Assembly (NCBI GenBank): GCA_035463295.1
Contig: DATHTK010000083.1
Span: 7,387 to 71,386 of the forward strand
Reading direction: 5' to 3'
Source: DATHTK01 sp035463295
GTDB taxonomy: Bacteria; Actinomycetota; Rubrobacteria; Rubrobacterales; Rubrobacteraceae
DNA: 64,000 nucleotides
Position numbers and translations under genes: made by a program. Below, one piece after another: positions 57,644-64,000 of this stretch. Each line of letters opens with the position of its first letter. Positions within the stretch are counted from its first letter, which is position 1. The notes beneath the pieces are model-generated. The model ran no database searches and was not told where the DNA came from. It saw nothing but the letters and a program-made list of their open reading frames with translations.

Positions 57644-58422
57644 TGGATCCCTTTCTCTACCTCGACCGGGATACGTGGGTCCACCGCCTCGACCCACGGA
57701 CCAAGATGTTACTCCTCATCGGGACGTTCGTGCTCGCGTTCCTGTTCGTCAACCCGCTCTACGGGCTCGTCGTGCTCTCCGTCGTGCTCGCTTACGGGGC
57801 GATGGCGAAGTCGCTCATCAACCTCAAGCGGATCTGGTTCATCCTGCTCATGATAGCCGTGATGACCGTCATCCTCTGGACCATCTTCGGCAGCGGAGAG
57901 ACGCAGCTCTTCTGGTTCATCGAGTGGGAGGCGCTCCTCTACGGGATTGGGGCCGCGCTGCGGATAGACACCATGGTCATCGCCGGCATGATCTTCCTCT
58001 CCACCACCCGCAACGAGGAGATCGCGACCGGTCTGGTCAAGCTCGGCATACCGTATCGTTTCGCCTTCGCCGTCTCGACCGCCTTGCGCCTCGTCCCCAC
58101 CATAGCCGCGACCGGAGCTACCATCGGTCAGGCCCAGCGCTCGCGGGGGCTCGACCTGGAGTCCGGGAACATCATCCAGCGCGTCAGGAAGAACACGCCG
58201 CTCCTCGTCCCCGTCTTCGTCTCGACGATACGCTCGACGAACGTCTTCTCCATGGCGCTCGAGTCGAAAGGCTTTGGGGCGAGCCCGAAACGCACGTACT
58301 TCTTACATCTCGCGATGGGACGCCGCGATGCGGTGGTTCTGCTAGTGTTCGCGCTAGTCCTCGTCAGCGCGGTAACGCTGTGGCTGATGGGTTACGGAGG
58401 GGTAGAAGGGTTCAGCCGGTGA
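57643..58422 (+). CDS. ECF transporter transmembrane component EcfT
   Basis: 259 residues with five to six hydrophobic segments. YLDRDTWVHRLDPRTKML is the conserved N-terminal entry, and the two coupling-helix motifs AQRSRGLDLES and ALESKGFGAS (X-R/K-G form) bind the ATPase dimer. The GTG overlaps the last base of the EcfA TAG, with GGAGGGGGG as ribosome binding site. The in-frame extension upstream lies inside ecfA and is rejected. A 163-nt gap then precedes the S component. Confidence 0.9.
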   Translation: MDPFLYLDRDTWVHRLDPRTKMLLLIGTFVLAFLFVNPLYGLVVLSVVLAYGAMAKSLINLKRIWFILLMIAVMTVILWTIFGSGETQLFWFIEWEALLYGIGAALRIDTMVIAGMIFLSTTRNEEIATGLVKLGIPYRFAFAVSTALRLVPTIAATGATIGQAQRSRGLDLESGNIIQRVRKNTPLLVPVFVSTIRSTNVFSMALESKGFGASPKRTYFLHLAMGRRDAVVLLVFALVLVSAVTLWLMGYGGVEGFSR

Positions 58423-58585
58423 GGCAGGTCAGCGATGAGGATGCTCTTCGTTGCTTCCGAGCGCTGCGCGAGACCGCTTGCGGAGAACGTGCCCGATGGA
58501 GGCGGTTTCCTGGAGTGTTGGCGGGGAAAGGGCCGCGTGTCGGAAAGCTGAACGGCCGGCACACTTCCGATCAAGAGGAGGAACG

Positions 58586-59446
58586 ATGAAAGAGACCATT
58601 ACCATGTGGCGGCACACCCAGATGGTCGTGCTCGTGGCGCTGAGCGCGGCGATCTACGCGGCGGTTCTCATTCCGTTCAAGGGCTTCACCATCATCCCGG
58701 GGTTCACGGAGGTCCGGCCGGCCAACGTCTTCCCGTTCGTCTTCGGGCTTCTGTTCGGCCCGGCGGGCGCGTGGGGGGCGGCCATCGGGAACCTGATCGG
58801 GGATTTCTTCGGGACGCTGGGTATCGGCAGCGTCGCCGGGTTCGTCGGCAACTTCTTCCTCGGGTTTCTGCCGTACAAGATGTGGGGATCCTTCTTCCGC
58901 AGGGATGAGAACATGGAGCAGAACGTCAACACGGGTAAGAAGCTCGCCGTCTACATCGCCATAACCATATTGGCCTCGGCCATCTGCGCGGTCTGGATCG
59001 CCTGGTTCAACGACCTGATCGGCCTCGTCCCCTTCGCGGCCCTCGGGGCGATCATCACCGTCAACAACGCCATCGCCGGGATCGTGCTCGGTCCCATCCT
59101 GCTGCTCGTCCTCTACCCGCGGGTGAAGCGGTGGGGGCTCCTCTGGACGGAGATCATGTCCCCCGAGGAGGTCTCCGCCTCCAGGTTCGGGCGGCTCGGC
59201 AACATCCTCATGTGGATCGGCGGGCTCGGCGCCCTGATCCTGGGGCTCACACTCGGGCTCGGGCTCTTCGAGCAGGGCTTCGCCGCCGCGGGCTTCGCTC
59301 CCGGCGCGGGCGGCGCGGGGGGGGCGACGATAGGGCTCGCCCTCCTGCCGTTTATCGTTCTCATAGTCGTCGCCAGCTTCATGCTCGGCGGCCGCGAGCA
59401 GGTCGAGGCCGCCCAGGAGGAGTCCGGCGCGGGCCAGGTCAGGTAG
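58586..59446 (+). CDS. ECF transporter substrate-binding S component
   Basis: 286 residues. The first 185 residues form the usual six-helix S unit, including AAIYAAVLIPFK for contact with EcfT, EVRPANVFPFVFGLLFGPAG and GNLIGDFFGTLG. A C-terminal extension (about 190-286) adds a loop and two further hydrophobic segments, which is longer than most S components. The REP-type R-P-N motif resembles QueT-like and related families, but the substrate is not fixed by sequence. ATG with GAGGAGG 4-5 nt upstream. Directly followed by the SAHH-like gene. Confidence 0.85.
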   Translation: MKETITMWRHTQMVVLVALSAAIYAAVLIPFKGFTIIPGFTEVRPANVFPFVFGLLFGPAGAWGAAIGNLIGDFFGTLGIGSVAGFVGNFFLGFLPYKMWGSFFRRDENMEQNVNTGKKLAVYIAITILASAICAVWIAWFNDLIGLVPFAALGAIITVNNAIAGIVLGPILLLVLYPRVKRWGLLWTEIMSPEEVSASRFGRLGNILMWIGGLGALILGLTLGLGLFEQGFAAAGFAPGAGGAGGATIGLALLPFIVLIVVASFMLGGREQVEAAQEESGAGQVR

Positions 59447-59455
59447 GAGGTGAGC

Positions 59456-60718
59456 ATGCAGAGCGTCATCAAGGACCCCGGCCTCGCCCCGGACGGCCAC
59501 CGCAAGATCGACTGGGCCGCCGAGCACTCCCCGGTCCTGAACGCCGTCCGGGACCGCTTTCTGGGGGACGGCACCTTCGAGGGCCTCGGCGTCGGCGTGG
59601 CCCTACCGATAGAGGCGAAGACGGCCTACCTGACGATAGTCCTCGCCGAGGCCGGAGCCGACGTGGCAGTGGCGGCCCCCGGTCCCCCGTTCGTCCAGGA
59701 CGATGTGGCCGCGGCGCTCGCCGAGCGCGGGGTCACGGTCTACGCCGCCTCGGATCACCCCCCCGAAGAGGCCGAACGCGAACTCGAGCGGGTGCTGGAC
59801 CGGGCGGCGGGCGACAAGGAGGCCGTCCTTGTAGACGACCGGGCGGGTCTCGTACGGCTCGCCCATACCACGCGCCGCAACCTGCTCCCGAACATCCGCG
59901 GGGCGTCGGAGGAGACGACGAGCGGGGTGGCGAAGTTCAGGGCGATGGAGAGCGAGGGGGTCCTCGAGTTCCCCGTCATCGCGGCGAACGACGCCCGGTG
60001 CAAGCACCTCTTCGACAACCGCTACGGGACCGGACAGTCCACCCTGGCGGCGATCATGCATAACACGAACCTGATGATCGGCGGCAAGCGCCTCGTCGTC
60101 CTGGGATACGGATGGTGCGGCAAGGGCATCGCCCGCTACGCGGCCGGGCTCGGCGCCCGGGTCACGGTCTGCGAGGTGGACCCGGTGCGGGGGCTTGAGG
60201 CTTACTCGGACGGGTTCGACGTGATGCCCGCGCTCGAGGCCGCCGGGATCGGCGAGATCTTTATCACCGCCACGGGGAGCCGGGACGTGCTCACGGGGCC
60301 CCACTTCGAGCGGATGCGGGACGGCGCGATCCTGGCGAACGCGGGCGCGGTCGATGACGAGATCGACGTGGAGGGCTTGAGGGAGACGGCCTCCGGGGTG
60401 CGCGAGGTGCGCCGCAACGTCGAGGAGTTCGCCCTCGACGGCGGCCGGAGGCTCCATCTCGTCGGGGGCGGCATGGTGGTGAACCTGACGGCCGGGGACG
60501 GGCACCCGATCGAGATCATGGACCTCACCTTCGCGATCCAGGCTCTCTGCGTGCACCACCTGGCGAACGAGTACGCCTCGATGGAGAACGTAGTCTACCT
60601 GCTACCCAAGGAGATCGACGACGGCATCGCCCGCACGAAGCTCGAAGTCGTCGGTATGGGGGTGGACTCCCTGACGGCCGAGCAACTGAGGTTCCTGGAG
60701 AGCTGGCAGGAGGAGTAG
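59456..60718 (+). CDS. Adenosylhomocysteinase-family enzyme (archaeal/SIHH-like)
   Basis: 420 residues. NAD-binding loop GYGWCGKGIARYAAGLGA (near 217), EETTSGVAKF (near 162), and FDNRYGTGQST, which follows the archaeal and Thermotoga-like pattern rather than the FDNLYG-CRES of classical SAHH. The family hydrolyses S-adenosyl- or S-inosyl-homocysteine. The motif VDDRAGLV has Arg where classical enzymes have DDG-D, another difference. The ATG has AGGAGG 5 nt upstream, 9 nt after the S component. Operonic with the ECF transporter. Confidence 0.85.
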   Translation: MQSVIKDPGLAPDGHRKIDWAAEHSPVLNAVRDRFLGDGTFEGLGVGVALPIEAKTAYLTIVLAEAGADVAVAAPGPPFVQDDVAAALAERGVTVYAASDHPPEEAERELERVLDRAAGDKEAVLVDDRAGLVRLAHTTRRNLLPNIRGASEETTSGVAKFRAMESEGVLEFPVIAANDARCKHLFDNRYGTGQSTLAAIMHNTNLMIGGKRLVVLGYGWCGKGIARYAAGLGARVTVCEVDPVRGLEAYSDGFDVMPALEAAGIGEIFITATGSRDVLTGPHFERMRDGAILANAGAVDDEIDVEGLRETASGVREVRRNVEEFALDGGRRLHLVGGGMVVNLTAGDGHPIEIMDLTFAIQALCVHHLANEYASMENVVYLLPKEIDDGIARTKLEVVGMGVDSLTAEQLRFLESWQEE

Positions 60719-60738
60719 GGACGTCACTGGTGGCGCCC

Positions 60739-61281
60739 CTACTCCGCGGCCTTTACTACGTAGTAGCCGTCCATGTTGGGCGGCCCGTATATGTAGCCCA
60801 TGTAGGTAACGCCGTCGTAGGTGTTGAAGATCAACGCTCCACCGTTGTAGCTGAGCACGTCCGCCGTGTCCGTAAACTGCACCGTGACGGCGTCGTAGTC
60901 GGCGTAGCGAGCCTTCAGGTCGCGGGCGATGAGCGTGAACTCTCCCTCGCTGCGCGAGCGGGTGTCGATGAGTAGCCGCACCGCGCGGGCGCCGTCGCGC
61001 TCGTCTGCTCTCTTCTCCAGGATCTCGTACTCCGGCACGCTCTCTGGCGCCTGGAAGGACCCGATCCGGCTCTCCTTCTCGCGCTCCCGGCCCGGTTCGC
61101 CGGCATCCGGCTCTCCGGACTCCTCCGCCTGAGATACGCTGGGCGCGGCGCGCAGTACCGGCATCTCTAACCTGTGTACCGGCTCCGCGGCGATGCCCCG
61201 GACCATGAGCACCGTTGCGCCGCCCACCGCGACTAGGATCAGCGCCGATAGGCGAAGCAAGCCGACCTTTCTTCCTCTCAT
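60739..61281 (-). CDS. Membrane-anchored extracytoplasmic protein, unknown function
   Basis: About 180 residues: a basic start (MRGRKVGLLR), a hydrophobic anchor (about 10-30), an acidic Glu/Gly/Pro-rich linker (45-75) and a C-terminal alpha/beta domain with RAVRLLIDTRSRSEGEF, DAVTVQFTDTADVLSYNG and YGPPNMDGYYVV. The last part is not recognised. ATG 61281 lies 6 nt after TATACT, so the mRNA is probably leaderless. The longer frame upstream overlaps the promoter and is rejected. Convergent with the SAHH-like gene. Confidence 0.7.
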   Translation of the reverse strand: MRGRKVGLLRLSALILVAVGGATVLMVRGIAAEPVHRLEMPVLRAAPSVSQAEESGEPDAGEPGREREKESRIGSFQAPESVPEYEILEKRADERDGARAVRLLIDTRSRSEGEFTLIARDLKARYADYDAVTVQFTDTADVLSYNGGALIFNTYDGVTYMGYIYGPPNMDGYYVVKAAE

Positions 61282-61287
61282 AAGCTC

Positions 61288-61293
61288 AGTATA
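61288..61293 (-). promoter_or_regulatory. -10 box for a leaderless transcript
   Basis: TATACT on the minus strand ends exactly 6 nt before the ATG at 61281, with no Shine-Dalgarno between. Confidence 0.5.
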
Positions 61294-61540
61294 ACGGCCG
61301 AGACGTGTGGTCCTCGCTCGCCGTGGGAGGTCGGACCCCGGGGGGAGGGCGCTCCGGCGCGGGGTGGCGTGCATCACGCCCCTGGTCTTCGCTACAAGTG
61401 TCGGAAACGTTTAGAATGTGCTCGGCAAGATTCATTGCGAAGGATGGCACAGCGGTTCCCGAGAAGCTACTTACAGAGGTTCGATTCATCTCTCTCGAGT
61501 GCGGGCTAGATGGCCCTGTCTCCGGCGGGGAGGCGTCGCC

Positions 61541-64000
61541 TTGAAGGATCTCAGGGTCTCTCGCGCGGGCCGTTACGGGGTAGCGGTGGTCGTCGTGGGG
61601 CTTGCGCTGCTCGCCCAGTTCGCGTTGACCCCCGTCTTTGGCGGTGACTCGAACTCGAGCCCCTTCATGATGTTCTTCGCAGCCGTGATTATCGGCGCCT
61701 GGTTCGGTGGGCTGGGGCCCGGGCTTCTGGCGGTTGGCCTCTCCGCCTTTCTCAGCTGGTACTTCTTCCTCGCCCCGCAGTACTCGTTCGCGCTCGATGG
61801 CTCCGCGCAGGGATCCCGGCTCGTGGTGTTCGCGCTGGAAGGGGTGGTGATCAGCTCTCTCATGGAGGCGATGCACCGCTCGCGGCGGAGGGCGGAGCTT
61901 GGAGTGCTAGAGACCAGGAGGCACGCGGAGAGGCTGAGGGAGATCGACCAGCGCTTCCGGCTGCTCGTGGAGGGCGTGAAGGACTACGCTATCTTCATGC
62001 TCGACCCCGACGGACGCGTGACGAGCTGGAACGAGGGAGCCAATCGTATAAACGGCTACGAGGCCCGGGAGATAATCGGCGAGCATTTCTCTCGCTTCTA
62101 CACCCGGGAGGATCTGGAGCGCGGCCATCCGGAGGAAGAGTTGCGTATCGCCGCCGCCGAGGGCCGCTACGAGGAGGAGGGGCTCAGGGTTCGCAAGGAC
62201 GGCTCCACCTTCTGGGCCAGCGTCCTGATAACGCCCCTGTGGGATGAGCGCGGAGAGCCTTGCGGCTTCTCCAAGGTCGTACGCGACATAACCGAGCGCA
62301 AGAAGGCCGAGGAGGAGACCCACGGGCGCGCCCGCCAGCAGGCCACCGTAGCAGAGCTCGGGCTGTCGGCGCTCCAGAACAGCGATCTTTACTCCTTGAT
62401 GGACGAAGCCGTCAACCTCGTTGCGAAGACCCTCGAAGTGGAGTACTGCAAGGTTCTGGAGCTGCTCCCTGGAGGCGACGCCCTGCTGCTGCGGGCGGGC
62501 GTCGGGTGGAAGAGCGGGCTCGTAGGACAGGGTACGGTCGGGGCCAGCACGGACTCGCAGGCCGGCTATACCCTCTCCGTGAACGGGCCGGTGATCGTCG
62601 AGGACCTGCGCACCGAACAACGGTTCAGCGGACCCCCGCTCCTGCACGACCACGGGGTCGTCAGCGGCATAAGCACCGTCATCCGCGGCATCGAACGTTC
62701 GTACGGGGTCCTGGAAGCTCACTGCACTCGGAGGCGGATATTCACCGAACAGGACGTCTATTTCCTCCGGGCGGTCGCCAACGTGCTCGCCACGGCGATC
62801 GAGCGCCGGCGGTCCGAAGAGGAACTGGAAAGGAGCCAGGAGCGACTCGAGCTCGGTCAGGCGGTGGCCGAGCTCGGGACGTTCGAGTGGGATATAAGGA
62901 CCGGCGAGGTGGTCCTTACGGCGGAGCTGGAAGCCCTCTACGGTATCGAACCCGGTGGGTTCAGCGGCCGCTTCGAGGACTGGGCGCCGTTTCTGCACCC
63001 GGAGGACCGCGAGGCGGTCCTCCGGGAACTGTGGCGCGCCGTCGAGGAAGGGGAGGACCTCGAGATCGAGTTCCGCATTGTTCGGCCGGATGGCGAGGTG
63101 CGCTGGATCGCGGTCAGGGGACGCAAATTCGTCGACGAGGACGGAGGAGCTGCGCGGATGCTGGGTGTGAACTCGGATGTCACCGAGCGCCGGCGCGCCG
63201 AAGAGGGCCTGCGGCTGCTGGCCGAGTCCGGGACCGCTCTCTCCTCCTCCCTGGATTATTACACCACGCTCTCGGAGGTGGCACGCCTCCTCGTCCCTCG
63301 CCTGGCCGACTGGTGCGCCGTGGACATCGTGGAGGATGACGGCGCGCTGGAGCGCCTGGCGGTAGCCCATCAGGACCCGGAGAAGGTGAGGTGGGCCCTC
63401 GAGCTGCAGGAACGCTACCCGCCCGACCCGGAAGCCCCCAGGGGGGTTCCACAGGTGCTGCGCACGGGCCGGCCGGAACTGTACCCGGAGATCACCGAAG
63501 AGATGATACAGGCCGCCGCCCGCGATGAGGAACACCTCCGAATAATCCGCGAGGTAGGCTTCACATCGGCGATGATCGTGCCGCTCATCGCCGCCGGGAG
63601 GACTCTGGGCGCGATCAGCCTGGTCTCGGCGGAGTCGGGGATGAGGTATGGGGAGAAAGAACTCGGGCTGGCCGAGGAGCTCGCCCGCCGCGGCGCCCTG
63701 GCGGTGCAGAACGCGCGGCTCTTCGAGGAGGCCCAGCGAGAGATCGCCGAACGGGAGAAGACCGAAGAGGAGCTGCGCGTCTCGCTCAAGAACGTGGCAG
63801 ACATCGAGTTCGCGCTGGACGAGTCGGCCATCGTAGCGATAACGGACGTTACGGGCCGCATCACCTACGTAAACGACAAGTTCTGCGAGATCTCCAAGTA
63901 CGCCCGTAAAGAACTGCTAGGCCAGGACCACCGCATCATCAACTCCGGCTACCACACAAAGGAGTTCATAAGGAATCTGTGGAGGACGATAGCGCAGGGG
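61541..64000 (+). CDS. DUF4118-PAS-GAF-PAS-GAF-PAS sensor protein (C-terminus beyond the window)
   Basis: 820 codons are open to the right edge. Order: DUF4118 membrane sensor (residues about 10-118, three to four helices, FFAAVIIGAWFGGLGPGLLA), PAS1 (about 135-250, NEGANRINGYEAREIIGEHF), GAF1 (265-425), PAS2 (437-550, PAS_3 type with WDIRTGEV and RWIAVRG), GAF2 (555-727) and the start of PAS3 (750 on, TDVTGRITYVNDKFCEISKY). The output, histidine kinase or GGDEF, lies outside the window. TTG 61541 with GGGGAGG 7 nt upstream is the start. Confidence 0.9.
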   Translation, partial: MKDLRVSRAGRYGVAVVVVGLALLAQFALTPVFGGDSNSSPFMMFFAAVIIGAWFGGLGPGLLAVGLSAFLSWYFFLAPQYSFALDGSAQGSRLVVFALEGVVISSLMEAMHRSRRRAELGVLETRRHAERLREIDQRFRLLVEGVKDYAIFMLDPDGRVTSWNEGANRINGYEAREIIGEHFSRFYTREDLERGHPEEELRIAAAEGRYEEEGLRVRKDGSTFWASVLITPLWDERGEPCGFSKVVRDITERKKAEEETHGRARQQATVAELGLSALQNSDLYSLMDEAVNLVAKTLEVEYCKVLELLPGGDALLLRAGVGWKSGLVGQGTVGASTDSQAGYTLSVNGPVIVEDLRTEQRFSGPPLLHDHGVVSGISTVIRGIERSYGVLEAHCTRRRIFTEQDVYFLRAVANVLATAIERRRSEEELERSQERLELGQAVAELGTFEWDIRTGEVVLTAELEALYGIEPGGFSGRFEDWAPFLHPEDREAVLRELWRAVEEGEDLEIEFRIVRPDGEVRWIAVRGRKFVDEDGGAARMLGVNSDVTERRRAEEGLRLLAESGTALSSSLDYYTTLSEVARLLVPRLADWCAVDIVEDDGALERLAVAHQDPEKVRWALELQERYPPDPEAPRGVPQVLRTGRPELYPEITEEMIQAAARDEEHLRIIREVGFTSAMIVPLIAAGRTLGAISLVSAESGMRYGEKELGLAEELARRGALAVQNARLFEEAQREIAEREKTEEELRVSLKNVADIEFALDESAIVAITDVTGRITYVNDKFCEISKYARKELLGQDHRIINSGYHTKEFIRNLWRTIAQG

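Noticed and set aside
61305..61544. A 79-codon open frame ending in a TTGA overlap with the sensor start
   Set aside because: No family resemblance and no ribosome binding site, and it crosses the divergent promoter of the anchored protein. The overlap may be chance, although the sensor has its own GGGGAGG.
61907..63535. A 542-codon open frame opposite the PAS/GAF sensor
   Set aside because: Antisense to a clearly conserved multidomain protein, with biased Arg/Gly/Leu composition and no start signal.
1..64000. CRISPR array, insertion sequence, integrase or prophage genes
   Set aside because: No direct-repeat array with regular spacers, no transposase or integrase motifs, and the holin-family gene at 29788 sits alone with a DUF3618 partner.

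Overview
The window is a high-GC actinobacterial chromosome segment. It most resembles Rubrobacter or a close relative. Support comes from three F420-type luciferase-like oxidoreductases, an actinobacterial SUF gene order (sufC-sufB-sufD-sufS-sufU), a PGM1-type peptide ligase, an Eis-type acetyltransferase, a fused EcfA pair, frequent GTG/TTG starts and several apparently leaderless genes. This assignment rests on recognised protein families, not on a database search. No rRNA, intact tRNA, CRISPR array, complete insertion sequence or prophage was found.

Layout. 1-10.7 kb is housekeeping: a metallopeptidase cut by the window edge, a membrane DnaJ protein, QueG with a VOC protein, a succinate-semialdehyde-type dehydrogenase, small membrane proteins, a cupin, an SDR enzyme behind a long palindrome-bearing leader, and an ATP-grasp protein. 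10.8-17.7 kb looks like a decaying accessory segment. It holds a tandem pair of alpha/beta hydrolases flanking a frameshifted CPBP protease pseudogene, a small secreted protein, an atypical LuxR regulator, a second CPBP protease and a nitrilase stub, separated by a degenerate family of intergenic repeats. 17.7-30 kb has a two-TM ion channel, a YbaK-type deacylase, the complete SUF iron-sulfur operon with a universal stress protein and a Rieske ferredoxin embedded in it, a methyltransferase, YgfZ, a HAD phosphatase and a cold-shock protein.

30-48 kb carries YqeC, a GntR regulator with its likely operator, an M20 amidohydrolase, a DUF4097/YIP1 pair, a cupin, a ferredoxin, a BetT-like transporter, an ABC exporter behind an NmrA stub, a 39-residue membrane protein, cobalamin adenosyltransferase, an AAA+ ATPase with an unrecognised N-terminal region, and secreted or accessory enzymes. 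48.6-54.2 kb is a hydantoin/reductive-pyrimidine type catabolic operon: class III aminotransferase, Zn-dependent N-carbamoyl amidohydrolase, NCS1 permease and F420 oxidoreductase. Its hydantoinase is reduced to a 26-codon stub. 54-60.7 kb has the PGM1-type ligase and an ECF transporter (fused A, T and S components) followed directly by an archaeal-type adenosylhomocysteinase-like gene. The window ends inside a multi-PAS/GAF membrane sensor.

Functional threads. The SUF operon and YgfZ supply and maintain Fe-S clusters for QueG, the Rieske protein and the 2Fe-2S ferredoxin encoded nearby. The ECF-SAHH operon suggests import of a nucleoside or a methyl-cycle intermediate. Three truncated gene stubs, two of them abutting or overlapping the next gene with little or no gap, and a start-codon-less hydrolase copy point to recent gene loss.
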